Under the pieces are notes generated by a model. It worked only from the letters and a program-made list of their open reading frames with translations. It was not told where the DNA came from and did not search any database. A program made the translations under genes and the position numbers. Positions 20,198 through 30,858 of a stretch of 64,000 nt of DNA are shown here, piece after piece. Each line of letters opens with the position of its first letter. Positions within the stretch are counted from its first letter, which is position 1. The stretch is from Setomelanomma holmii (Eukaryota > Ascomycota > Dothideomycetes > Pleosporales > Phaeosphaeriaceae): positions 151,372-215,371 of the forward strand of contig ML978210.1 in NCBI GenBank assembly GCA_010015745.1, given 5' to 3'.

Positions 20198-23190
20198 ATG
20201 GTCATGGCCAACAACGACAGCCCGTCCGCCTCGGGACTGAAGGTACGCGACGACTGTCTTCACATGCCCTGCACGTGCTAACACACCAAACAGCGGTCTT
20301 TCCGCCTGCTCGGCTCCTTCACCTTGCCCGCCCGAATGAACCCACGCAAGAAGGCGAAGCCAAACTCCCAGGCGCCCGCGGACGGAGACAGCACAGGCGC
20401 AGAGCGTCCGCCTGATGCATCCAACGCGAACTCAACCTCCACAACACCCAGTGGCAGCGATTTACTGCCAAGTGCCACACCAAACGAACCCTTGGCAGAG
20501 TCAACCGCAAGCTCAAATGTCGCGACATCCACGGCATCGGGTACACAGACTCCAAAGGGGAAGGAGTGGCTGAGTGGCTCTGGCAGCTGGCGTTCCAAGG
20601 CGCCTGCTGTCGTCAAGACTGCTACTGAAAGCATCGGCATCAGTTTTAGTGGAGGAGCGGCGGGCGAGCTTCCTCACGGGGAAGACAAGCAGCACAAGGG
20701 CGATTCACCGACCAAGTTCCTCACCAAGCGCAAGTCGAGCAAAGGCAGCACCCTGCCTACGTCAATAACGAAGGTCAATGTGTCCTCGGATGGTCTGACC
20801 GAGGAGTCGAAGCCCACCGACACTACGAAGGACGGGGCCACAGAACCTACGCCCGTTGTCGAAGAGCCTCCATTACCACCAAATCCGCCGACGATGCCAC
20901 CCGCGGACCAAGCTGCGAATACTTGGGGATGGCGGAGTTGGTGGTCGAGGCCTGATGGATTTTCAGAAGCGAACAGGGCGAAGGATGGCACAGAGGGGAG
21001 CATCAAAGAAGCGTCGAGTACGCCTTTGCCCGGACCGACACCCTCAGAGGAGCCAGATGCGAAGACCAAGGGCTTGGACATTGCAGCAACGCCTAAAGAA
21101 TCGCAGAGAGAGGCTGGCACGCAGGACGCCCCCCAACAAGAAGAGGCGACTCAGGACACAGAGGCGAAAGATGCAACTTCGGCGGACGGACCCAAGGCTA
21201 GGAACACGTCCGGCTCTTCGTGGTTCTGGTTATGGAGCAACGCGCAGAATGCGAAAGCGAATACTCCTCCAGTGGTACCTCCGATCGAGACGACGGCACC
21301 CCACACCGACACACCGCCAGCACAGGCGATCGACACCCAACCGCCCCCGACTATACAAGACGCGCAGACCTCGCAAGAAACTGCGACGCTCACGACAACA
21401 GAAGGCACCACAGAGACAGCTTCCGCTACAGCTAGTGCGCCATCAAGGCCTTCAGCATGGGGTTTTTGGTATAGGGGGAAGCCGGAAGTGGAGAAAGCTT
21501 CCGCCGATGGCCAGCCACAGAAGCATGTGGGCGAGGTGGCTGTCTACAATACTCCATCTCAGTCAAATCCGGAGGCAGCCCAGTTCAATGAGCAAGAGCA
21601 ATCACAGGCAGAGAGAGGAGCCCCGAAAGAGTCCCAGGAGCAGCCGAAGGCAGAGTCGCTAGCGAAGAAGTCTTTCAGATCTTTGAGGGGTCGACCGAAG
21701 AGTACTAAGGGCAAAGACACGCCTGCCGACACCCCTTCGTCGAGCAAGGCAGCCACGCCGACCAAGACGTCTCCTATACTCGAGCCTACACGGCCCGAGA
21801 TCGCACCGGCGGCTCAGCCAGCACCAAAACAGCCGGCGAAGGTCAAGCAAGAACCGCCAAACCTTCTATTGCCCGAGTTCAAGACGACCTATCGGTTAGT
21901 CCATCAACCGAATTTCTGGCAGCAAATACGACAATACTTCCTTGGTAGTGAGACGCCAATGCCACACCTACACATCAATCCAGCACCACCAAAGATCAAG
22001 AACGCAGTCGCCATTGGCGTTCACGGTTTCTTCCCTGCTCCGATCATCCAGAAAGTGCTTGGCCAGCCCACAGGCACGTCAATACGATTTGCCAATGCAG
22101 CAGCAGCCGCCATCAAGGACTGGTCTGAAGCTCGTGGGTACTCTCCTGAGATTGAGCAGATTGCCCTCGAGGGCGAAGGCTTCATCGCCGAGCGAGTCAA
22201 TACGCTGTGGAAGCTGTTGTTGAACTGGATCGAGCACATCAAACAGGCTGACTTCATCCTCGTGGCTTGCCACTCGCAAGGTGTGCCTGTAGCGATGATG
22301 CTACTCGCTAAGCTCATCCAGTTTGGCTGCGTTAATGCGACTCGCATCGGCATATGCGCCATGGCAGGGGTCAACATGGGACCATTCATCGAATATAAGA
22401 CAAAGTACTTTGGGCCCACAGCTGCCGAGCTTTTCGAGTTCTCCAACCCAAAGAGCCTGGTCAGTCAAATGTATCTCGCTGCGCTGGACGAGGTTTTGAG
22501 GTTCGGAGTCCGCATATTCTATGTTGGTAGCATCGATGACCAACTAGTTTCGCTCGAGGTGAGTCGACCATGTGCCGCACATGATTCCATACTTACGATT
22601 CATAGTCCTCAACATTCTCAACCCTCTCCCATCCATACATTTACCGCGCAGTATTCGTCGACGGCCGCATCCACGCACCCGACTTCCTCATCCACCTCGT
22701 CGGCTTCACCCTCAAGCTCCGCAACCTCGGCCTTCCAGACCACGGCCTGATCCGCGAGCTATCACCCGCACTAGCCGGCTCGCTGTACGGTGGCGAAGGT
22801 CACTCCCGCGTCTACGAAGACCCAGCCGTATATGCCCTCGCCGTCCAACACGCTCTCGAAACAACATCCCTCCCCACCCCACCGCAGGCCCGTCCATCCA
22901 CCGGCAGCAGTTTCCAGGGCATCAACATCCCGATCATCGGGGAAAAGGCCGATGTAAAAGACTTGTACAAGCTGCGTGTCAAGGACTACGAGCCGTCAGC
23001 TACAAGCGCGAATCCGAACCCGTTCTTCCTTCCATGGGCGATGCGCGGCTTGCTGGAGGAGGACTTTGTGAAGAAAGAGCTGGGAAAAGAGGTTGAGGAG
23101 CTATTGGGTATGTTTGAGGAGTGGAAACCGACGGGGAAGCAGTTGAAGGATGTTAAATTTAGACTTGAGGGGGTTAGGAGTAAGCTTTGA
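20198..23190 (+). CDS. YML020W-like alpha/beta-hydrolase protein with long disordered N-terminus
   Basis: Fungal protein of the YML020W family; its biochemical role is unknown. Exons are 20198-20242, 20294-22558 and 22606-23190. Introns of 51 and 47 nt give GLKRSFRLLGSF and VSLESSTFSTLSHPYIYRA. Length is 964 residues from the ATG at 20198, or 962 from the adjacent ATG at 20204. Residues 20-520 are Pro/Thr/Ala/Glu-rich and probably disordered, with three short spaced W-rich modules such as TWGWRSWWSRPDGF, SSWFWLWSNAQ and AWGFWYRGKPEVE. The hydrolase part starts near 570 with IGVHGFFPAPI; the nucleophile elbow is CHSQG near 673. The ending NPFFLPWAMRGLLEEDF...VRSKL is typical of the family. W-modules separated by disordered linkers suggest repeated partner binding. 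Confidence 0.88.
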
Positions 23191-23493
23191 ATGTCATGCT
23201 GACGGGCATGTAATATTCGGTGTGTTCATGGGTGTATGGAGTCAAGGCGTACGGTATGAGGGTTTGCGATACCTATGTAGATTCTTTTGAGCTGGGAGAA
23301 GCAACACGGCGCGTCGTTGAATGTATATGTACACATATAGTCATGTTTGACTGCTTTCTTCAGGAGCAATTCTGTAAGCTCATGTGAGCTCTTTCTCTCC
23401 ATGCTTCACACTTCCATGCATAGGACTTTGTCGTTCGTCTTGACCCTCGCTTCTGCACTCATTGCTCAATTTGCCACCATTCCCATACTTCCC
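23191..23493. other. Convergent 3' region
   Basis: 303 bp between the ends of the hydrolase gene and RPA3. T-rich stretches on both strands fit shared polyadenylation sequence. No gene seen. Confidence 0.45.
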
Positions 23494-23955
23494 TCACTCT
23501 CCATCATAAAAAATCGCCTTATGCCGATGTGTCGCCTCGACCACGGCATTCGCAGCGTTGAAATCTACACAACCATCAAATCAGCCTGGCACACTTTCGC
23601 TTCCCGCATGCTGATAAGGCGGTACGTACCAATATTCGTCCCAAAATCCGTAGCAGCTTGTACTTTGACGTTCAAATTCCCGTCTACCTTGCCAATGACT
23701 TCGACCGCATGGCCGACTGCTAGATGGGAATCCTAGAAACCCTGTATATCAGACTCCGCAGTAAAGCCAAATAGATACCACGTGAACAGGATTGGATTGG
23801 CTTACGCGGTTCAGGATGACGTCGACGTGACCGCCAGCATCGATGATAGCTGTCTCGCCGCGCAATTGCACGACTTTTCCTAGGATGCGCACGATGCGGT
23901 GTTGGAAGTTTGCGAGGTGCGGGGCGAGGATGCGCGGGGTTTGGGGGTGGTCCAT
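23494..23955 (-). CDS. RFA3: Replication protein A small subunit (RPA3/RPA14)
   Basis: OB-fold subunit of the single-stranded-DNA-binding RPA heterotrimer. Exons are 23806-23955, 23630-23732 and 23494-23564; introns are 73 and 65 nt; 107 residues. The protein reads PRILAPHLANFQHRIVRILGKV, then GETAIIDAGGHVDVILNRDS, HLAVGHAVEVIGKV, NLNVKVQAATDFGTNIDF, and ends NAVVEATHRHKAIFYDGE. These are the strands of the RPA14 OB-fold with its C-terminal trimerisation helix. Two ACGCGT motifs 12 bp apart lie about 150-175 bp upstream, as seen for replication genes under MBF control. Convergent with the hydrolase gene. Confidence 0.92.
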
Positions 23956-25013
23956 TGTTTCTTTGCTGGAATAGATGTGTTGTGGTGCCGGGTGTATGTA
24001 TTGTGATGCTGGAAGAGGAGCGCGGATGTGTTTGCTCGTGTAATCGTTTGGGGCAATTTGTGTGTCTTGCAAGTGATTTGATGGAAGGTTTGATCGTTGA
24101 CGTGCAACGCGTTGAGAAATTCGGACGCGTCGCGCGTGCACGTGATGCGTACCCCACCATGTCTCGTCCTAGTGTACACACTGAAGGGTGACTTCTATAT
24201 GTGCACCATCATGGGGATTTGCATCTTCCATCATCGGATGCCATGTCGGAATTCCATCTTGCGCCGCTGCGCAGGCCCACGACAGCCGCTCTCCACAGCC
24301 GACCATGTATGTCCCTCTCCGAGTGGTCACTTTGAGGGCACGCTCCAGCAAACACCATACTTGCGCAGCCGTATGCCGTCCCATCTCACCCAACACTCGG
24401 GTTTCTAGATCTCCTCCGCGCGCCTGGTCCGAGGGCCGCCTTATCCACACTCTGATGTCCTGAGTAGGCAATGCAGCTGGCCAAGACGAGCGGCTGAACG
24501 CGAACCGCACGTGGCGAGCGTGGCTATGAAGTGTGCCAGAGGGTGGCAAAGGCTGATTCGAGGTCATATTGTTTCACGATCTGACTGTTTAGCGTACGCG
24601 GGACTTTTGGATAGTGCGTGTTGTGCTGGATTGGGGAACAGGTGAGTAGGGGCGAGGCTGAAGAGGGTGGTGGATATGTAATGCTGGATTTGTGCTTGAT
24701 GGGGGAGTTCAGATGTATAAGTGTTTGAGAGGGCTTGTGAGAACGATGAGAGAGATAGAGTATATAAGGTAGGTATTTCGTGGTGAGCGTAGTTGAGCAT
24801 CAGGACATTTGTGTGCATTCCTCCTCGTGGATATACTGAAAGCACTTCTTCTCGTCAAATTTCTCGTTACTCGCACCGACGATTCCAGTCGTCTTCTCCT
24901 CCCCTCTGCCTATTGCGAACCAACAGGCTCAAGGTCAAAACCCTTCATCCTCAGCTACTTCTCAGACACAGAACCACACAACTTCCTCTTCGTCAAGTTC
25001 GCACTCAAACTCC
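23956..25013. other. Intergenic upstream of RPA3
   Basis: Contains the ACGCGT pair described separately. A minus-strand frame near 24564-24845 is Thr/Ser/His-rich and without family resemblance. No supported gene. Confidence 0.4.
24107..24130. promoter_or_regulatory. Paired ACGCGT (MCB-type) motifs upstream of RPA3
   Basis: ACGCGT occurs at 24107-24112 and again at 24125-24130, 152-175 bp upstream of the RPA3 start. The first is embedded in AACGCGTT. Spaced pairs of this core are a known feature of MBF-controlled replication genes in budding yeast; control here is inferred from position and gene function. Confidence 0.5.
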
Positions 25014-25622
25014 ATGCCAAGAACGTCGGCAGTATGTACAGCACCTACTTACACAACGCAAAAGCCTACTGAGATGTTGACGACGCCAGTGACTTCGACT
25101 CCGACCTCAACAGCGACATGGGATCCATGGCTAGACCCCCGACTGCAATATCCACCAGCGTCAAGTTCCCAAGCCGATTCGACGTTCGATTCATACATGC
25201 ATGTTCCGGTGTCGACGAACACGCATCCAGGGCCGTATATGCAAGTTTCGGTGTCTGCCACTTCTCAACCGCAGCTAAGCTCGAGTGCTGCACCGTTTCC
25301 GGATGCAGCGTCATGGTCCTTGACTGATCAGGTCACTTCGTCGCTTGATCCTCCTACCGGGGCAGGTGCTCCTGTCGCCCAGGATCAGCCGCAAGAACAC
25401 TACTTTCAAGCACGCCATAAGTCGACCGAGACGATGCGAACGACTCCAAGACCGGTGGTGTCGACTCGGGCGCCGGGTGGGTATGTTGATGTGGTAAGAC
25501 TCCAGAGTTCCGATAAACAATATTTCTGGTTGAACCATGGCTGGCTATATCCTCAACAGGGTTTTAGCACCAAACCCTTGAGTATGGAACAGGAGCATTC
25601 AACGAATATTGAAATATCATAG
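25014..25622 (+). CDS. Hypothetical low-complexity ORF (Thr/Ser/Pro/Gln-rich)
   Basis: An ATG-started frame of 202 codons. The first two thirds are Thr/Ser/Pro-rich (TTPVTSTPTSTATWDPW) and probably disordered. The end, GYVDVVRLQSSDKQYFWLNHGWLYPQQG, looks more ordered. A second frame overlaps for part of the length, so coding is doubtful. I recognise no family. It could be a lineage-specific gene or chance. Confidence 0.3.
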   Translation: MPRTSAVCTAPTYTTQKPTEMLTTPVTSTPTSTATWDPWLDPRLQYPPASSSQADSTFDSYMHVPVSTNTHPGPYMQVSVSATSQPQLSSSAAPFPDAASWSLTDQVTSSLDPPTGAGAPVAQDQPQEHYFQARHKSTETMRTTPRPVVSTRAPGGYVDVVRLQSSDKQYFWLNHGWLYPQQGFSTKPLSMEQEHSTNIEIS

Positions 25623-25851
25623 ACAGGACCATGGTCCTGGATATTGCTATGTGCTCTACTGGCTTACAAACTGCAAATCTCCTTCGTTGCTTGTCTCATC
25701 CTATAAGCCACTTTCTATCACATCCTCACAACTTCACAGTTACATATCCAACATACAACACCGCTGTACCTCGAAATGTCTTCAGCAAAACTACCAAACG
25801 ATATTGATCTAAAGGCCCGCTAACCCATATGCCTTATCAACTTTCAACCAG

Positions 25852-26570
25852 GCAGCACCGTTGCGCATTGGGGAATCTTCTTACCCTACAACTTCTCTAG
25901 CCCTAAGCAACGCAAATATGGTACACTCTATGGGCTGGTGCTTGATGCACCTAACAAGAGCCGCCTAAGCTGCATAAAACTTTTCACAAAGCATGGTGAA
26001 AAGAGAAAGTATGTGTGCAGGAATTTAGACAAGTTTGATCTTGAAAGGGCAGCAAGTGAAGGCAGAGTGAGGTTCGTTGAGGGCGCTTTCTCAAGCATTC
26101 AAAGAATGAACGCCGCTACTAAAAGAGTGATGGAGACTGTCAAGTACAATTTCGTGTCTGAGAACTGCCAGACTTTTGTCTTGAGGGTTGTAGAATTGCT
26201 TAGGAATTGGGATCCTATCATAGTTGAGCAAAGGGCAATTGAGGCTGTGAAGAAGCAAACTTTCTTGACAGTCAGAGCTTCCGAAGCTCACCCAGCAAAA
26301 TTGAAGAAGAAACCGCCACCACGCCAATCGAGGCCACATTTCACCTCCGCGTCAGAGGCGTGCGAAGATAGACGCATGCAGATTTCAGGTTCTGCTTCAA
26401 CGGACGTGTTTGGTAGTAGGATTGCAGTAGTGAAGGAGCACCGAGAGCCTGCCGTGAAGCCGAACAAGAGGGTTGAGGCGAGGTCTGATCCGTTACCGCA
26501 GCGAGACTTGAGAAGGGAAAGGGCGATTAGATCGGAGGAGTACAGAGTGCCGGGGGCTTGGGAGCCATAG
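25852..26570 (+). CDS. LRAT/NlpC-like putative thiol hydrolase (5' end unresolved)
   Basis: The last exon starts after an acceptor at 25850-25851 (branch CTAAC near 25820) and reads GSTVAHWGIFLPYNFSSPKQRKY, followed by YGLVLDAPN. It continues to VKYNFVSENCQTFVLRVVELL and a basic C-terminal tail (LKKKPPPRQSRP; PQRDLRRERAIRSEEYR). The early HW and the later NCQxF match the His and Cys signatures of LRAT-like permuted papain-fold hydrolases (H-W/Y-G-I ... NCExF), so a thiol enzyme or acyltransferase is a reasonable inference. I could not settle the first exon: an ATG at 25776 has good context but no fitting donor. The stop is at 26568-26570. About 239 codons are visible. Confidence 0.6.
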
Positions 26571-26894
26571 CTTAAGTTTCAGACAGCCTGAATGTACTCA
26601 CAGTGCGACGCAGAGTGCTATGCAATCTTCAAAATACCGTATAGGTCTCCAGCCTCCCCCATCACGCGTTCAATCGTAGTGCTGGGGCGCAGGGGATACC
26701 ATCAGCATGCATCCAGGGAGCGTTACATCAGCGACCGTTGTGGCGCACGCTAGCGTCTTGGCGTACATCGCGCTGTGAACTTTCCATCGCTGGCTGCCAG
26801 ATTCGCGACCGCACCTCCACCTCCAAAGATAAATCTAGTGGAGGTCGCCACTTACCACAACACTCACCATATCGTCCACTGCTGTTCTGCAAGT
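26571..26894. other. Intergenic, promoter of EDC3
   Basis: 324 bp between the LRAT-like gene and EDC3, both on the plus strand. No element recognised. Confidence 0.4.
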
Positions 26895-29406
26895 ATGGCG
26901 TCCGGTCTTATCGGCATCTCGGTCGCTGTAACGCTGCAAAATCCGCCCAGCACCATTGTTCAAGGCACCGTGGCAGCTGTGAATGCGCAGACTTCCACGC
27001 TGACACTCGAGAATGGTATGATCTTGTACTCCGAGACTCCGGAGTTTTTCTATGCTAATACGTGCTATAGTCTTCTTCCCAGGGTCCGGTCACCGTCTCA
27101 ACTCATACCACGTTGAAGGGCACGCGATCGCTGACATCAAGGTCAACGTTGCGCCGCCAGCTGCACCTGCTCACCCACCACGATCCGATCCTCCTCCGTA
27201 CTCTCAGTATGCTCCCAGCCACATGCAACACCCTCCGCCAAATGTGCAGCATCGACCTCAGCAGCCCTCGATTCAGCATGTGCAGCAACCCATCCGGCAG
27301 CCCATGCAGCCACCCACTGCGCAACCCGCATCGTTCGTCGATCCTGCTATCCTGAGCATGGGCAAGCGCGCTCCTGCGGGTTCTTCTTCGATACAACCCG
27401 TGGCTGCGCCGCCGCAAGAGGCTCCTGCGACGCCCATCAAGCCCCTCACGGCCGCCCGAGCAAACACCTTGCCAAAGAACACCCCCGCCTTTATTGGTCA
27501 TGTGAAAGAGCGAAGCGTCAGGGAGCCGAGCGCGGCCACGCTGGAAGGACCGTTCTCATCTCTGGACATCGCAGATGCTGAGGAAGCGGACAGTGAGACG
27601 AAGACTGTGCAGCCTGGCGTGCGCAGGACCAGCATCAACAAAACAAGGACGGGCAAGCCTATGGATGAGCCAAGTCCCCAGAAGCTCGATGATGGCGGCA
27701 AGAAGACTCGAAGAGGAGGCAAGTCCCGTAAGAAGGAACTTGCTGCGCAAGAGCGGAAGAATGGAGGGGATGTGCAGAGTGCGGATGGCACGCGCAAGGG
27801 GTATGTGCGATTCTCTCCTGCGTCTCAAATTTCTGGAGAGACACGAGCGAGGACCACTTCGTGTAAGCATATACTGACCGATAACAGTAAGGGCAACGGC
27901 TGGAGGAACACGCCGATCCTGCAAGACGCCGAGCAGCCATCAGCGCGGACACCTGGCGTCATCGGAGGCAGAGTTGGTCTCGCTGCGGCGCATGCTTCGA
28001 AAACCAAAAGTCGACGACAGAAGGCTCTTGAGGCCACCAACGGCTGGGCCACAGAAGATGCGACCGATGTTCAGGACATGCCAGAATTTGACTTCCAGGC
28101 CAATCTGTCGAAGTTTGACAAGCGCACAGTCTTTGATCAGATCAGGAACGAGGACACAACTGCAGATGAAGATCGATTGGTCAGCTTCAACCGAGCAGCA
28201 GCCAGGCCTGGTACGCACGGAGGCAAGAATCTACATCCTACGGAGAATGTGCTGGACCGAACGCTGAAAAGCACGACCAACACCAGCTCCGAAGATGAGG
28301 AGTCCGACTTTGGCAGCGGCCGCAACTCGCGGCGAGCCATGTCGAGAGCCTCCGTAAAGCGCGCCCCGACTCGGCAAGGTAGTGGAGTGCAAGCAGACAT
28401 GGACATGATAGGCTCAGGACTTCTGCCGCGCACCAATCGATCATTCATCAGCCGGCCATATGCGTCTTCGCATGCAACTGGAAGTCCGAGGCCAGGCCGC
28501 ATTGCGACTCCTCCCGACTCTCCGCTTGAGAACAGCACTCGAGGATGTCTACGCTTGCTCGGAAACGATCGCAGGTGCCACACGATCACCCCAGGTGGTA
28601 TGCTCGCGGTGGAAGAGACAGCGGAGGTCGAGTTTGGTCTTTCTGAAGAGATGATCGCAGAGAACGCTGGCCGCGGTATTGCCGAAGCCGCATTGACGGC
28701 CATTAACCCTGGTGGTCGACGGTTAGCACGCGAAAATCCGAACGCCCGTCCTGTCATTGTTGTGCTAGCAGGCAACCACAGAGGCGGGGCTCGAGCGGTA
28801 GCAGCAGCCCGACACCTGCAAGCGCGGGGCCCGAAAGTCATGGTGGCTTTGTTGGGCTTCGAGCGTGCGGCCGACTGGGACAAAGATGTGCGACGGCAGG
28901 TAGAAATATTCAGGAAATTCGGCGGCTCCGTTCGAACATGGCAAGAGACTGAGGATGCACTGAAACGACTCCAAGCACCACCAGAACTTATCATCGATGC
29001 GCTCCTGGGCCGAAACAAGGAGTTTGAGGCGCTTGGTGACCAGGATCGTCGCACAGTGCTCGGCATTGTCGGATGGGCAAACAAGTCTCGTGCTGCCTGC
29101 CTCGCGGTGGAAACACCCTCAGGCGTCGGTGGTTCAACGGGTGAAGTCGCTATCCTCGAGGGCGAGCCTCTGGAAGTCCGAGCAAAGTATATCGTCTGCC
29201 TCGGCGCACCGCGTACTGGGCTGCTCAAAGCATTGCAGAACGGCGTTGGTAGGGATCCTCAATGGCTGATATGGGTCGTCGACATTGGTGTCAACAAGCC
29301 ATGGAGAGATGCTGGCATTAGTGGTGGAAAAGGGATCAAGTTTGGAGAGCACTGGGTTGTTCAAGCAAGATTTTCTCAGGAAGACGGACTGGAAGGAAAG
29401 GCTTGA
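26895..29406 (+). CDS. EDC3: EDC3, enhancer of mRNA decapping / P-body scaffold
   Basis: Scaffold that binds Dcp2 and Dhh1 and stimulates decapping. Exons are 26895-27015, 27071-27800 and 27888-29406; 789 residues. Intron 1 (27016-27070) joins STLTLEN to VFFPGSGHRLNSYHVEGHAI, completing the N-terminal LSm domain (about 1-70). A long disordered Pro/Gln linker follows (HPPPNVQHRPQQPSIQHVQQ). The FDF region is recognisable (EFDFQANLSKFDKRTVFDQIRNED near 330-360). The C-terminal YjeF_N domain (about 530-785) has VIVVLAGNHRGGARAVAAARHL, the conserved ELIIDALLG and CLAVETPSGV. Intron 2 (27801-27887, GTATGT...ACAG) is 87 nt, a multiple of three and free of in-frame stops, so a retained form would add 29 residues. 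Confidence 0.93.
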
Positions 29407-29892
29407 GAAAAACACAGCTCTCCGTGTAAGATAGTCGGATTCTTGGTTTCTGCATTGCGGGGGTGTACTTTTTGGCATGGACAATTTGGATTCGAAGGAT
29501 CAAGGCATTAGTGATTCCTGTTGCCCGGAAATGGGAGCCAGATCGCAAAGACGGAAAGACTTCAGTTGATAAGCATAAATCCAACGATATAAATTTACTG
29601 CTTGGTGCCTCTGTGTGATTCGTGAATGGACTTGAGATAGTGACAACTGTGTCTCCCGCGGAATCCTTCCGAAGTTCGCAACGCAAGCCCCACGGAGAGC
29701 TCCAGCTAAGCTCTGAGCAACGACGTGGGGGCTTGTAAACATTGCTCCACTCTGACATTCACCTCAGTCAACTTCTCTTACACAATAGCCACCTCACCAA
29801 TTGCCGTTGAAACTACGTCTCAACTACTTCCTCGAAACTCCCTCACCAGCACCGCCATCCTCAACTTTAACCCAACCATCGACCGTCCCGCA
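29407..29892. other. Intergenic, promoter of the DUF1749 gene
   Basis: The frame of the next gene is open upstream to about 29725 but has no ATG there, so I treat this stretch as 5' flank. No element recognised. Confidence 0.4.
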
Positions 29893-30858
29893 ATGGCCCA
29901 TCCCGGCACGCTCCACAAATACTCCAAGAAACTCGTCGCTTTCGAACACGCACCTTCCTCACCTCCGCCCTCTACAGAATCGCCCAATACGCTCATTTGG
30001 ATCGGGGGTCTTGGTGACGGGCTGCTCACAGTCCAATACCCAACCTCCATCGCCGCATCTTTGCCCTCAACCTGGGTCCTTGCCGAAATCGTCCTGCGCT
30101 CCTCATACAATGGCTGGGCTACGGGTCGGTTATCGCGCGACGCACGAGAGATTGGAGAATGTGTGAAGTATTACGAAGAGCTGCGGCCAGGCAAGAAAGT
30201 CGTGTTGATGGGTCATTCAACAGGCTGTCAAGACATCATGGAATACCTCGTTGGACCTGACTCCCAAAGCCATCCGGGCGTAGATGGTGTGATATTACAA
30301 GGCGGTGTAAGCGATCGCGAGGCGTGGGATGATATGCTGCAGACCGAGGACGAAAAAGCTGCATTCCAGGGCGTGGTGGATAAAGCGAAATCGATGATTG
30401 ACAAGGGCGAAGAGAAAGAGTGTCTAAAGCTCAAGGGGAATGTAGTAGCTGAAGCATTGGGTGCGCCAATGAGTGCATATCGCACGTATTCATTGCTTGC
30501 GAAGGGTGGGGATGATGATTATTTCTCGAGTGATTTGTCGGATGAACACTTCGAAGGCACGTTTGGGAAGATCTCGGCCAGTACGTCCGTGTGCTTTTTG
30601 CTGGGCAGTGAGGATCCGTATGTCCCAAAGAAGGTTGATAAAGCGGAGTTGCTGGAGGGTTGGGCAAAGATTGTGAGGGAGGGTGGTGGGATGGTGGATA
30701 GTGTCAATGGAGGTGTTGTGCAGGGCGCGCATCACAATTTCAATGGCGATCCGGATGAGGTGGTTGCAGGTTTGGTCAAAAGGGTGGTGGGTTTTGTGGA
30801 GGGGTTGGAGAGGGAGAAGGAGAAGAGTGAGTCGAGTGCTGCTGGATCACGTTTGTGA
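29893..30858 (+). CDS. DUF1749 (UPF0613) alpha/beta-hydrolase, SidJ-like esterase
   Basis: Serine hydrolase of the family that includes the fungal siderophore esterase SidJ; the substrate here is not proven. A single exon of 321 residues starting MAHPGTLHKYSKKLVAFEH. The core begins LIWIGGLGDGLLTVQYP. The nucleophile elbow is LMGHSTGCQDIM (Ser in GHSTG). VDGVILQGGVSDREAW follows, the acid region is LLGSEDPYVP, and the His comes late in VVQGAHHNFNG, so the triad is complete. The C-terminal tail is acidic and Glu/Lys-rich. I chose the ATG at 29893 because the open frame upstream has no ATG and its content is not family-like. Confidence 0.88.
   Translation: MAHPGTLHKYSKKLVAFEHAPSSPPPSTESPNTLIWIGGLGDGLLTVQYPTSIAASLPSTWVLAEIVLRSSYNGWATGRLSRDAREIGECVKYYEELRPGKKVVLMGHSTGCQDIMEYLVGPDSQSHPGVDGVILQGGVSDREAWDDMLQTEDEKAAFQGVVDKAKSMIDKGEEKECLKLKGNVVAEALGAPMSAYRTYSLLAKGGDDDYFSSDLSDEHFEGTFGKISASTSVCFLLGSEDPYVPKKVDKAELLEGWAKIVREGGGMVDSVNGGVVQGAHHNFNGDPDEVVAGLVKRVVGFVEGLEREKEKSESSAAGSRL

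Noticed and set aside
20324..22750. The hydrolase as one long ORF starting at 20324 and ending at 22750
   Set aside because: The start is TTG and the end reads through an intron; splicing at 20243-20293 and 22559-22605 gives a better-supported protein ending at 23190.
24564..24845. Minus-strand frame of 93 codons upstream of RPA3
   Set aside because: Low-complexity Thr/Ser/His composition, no splice context and no family resemblance.
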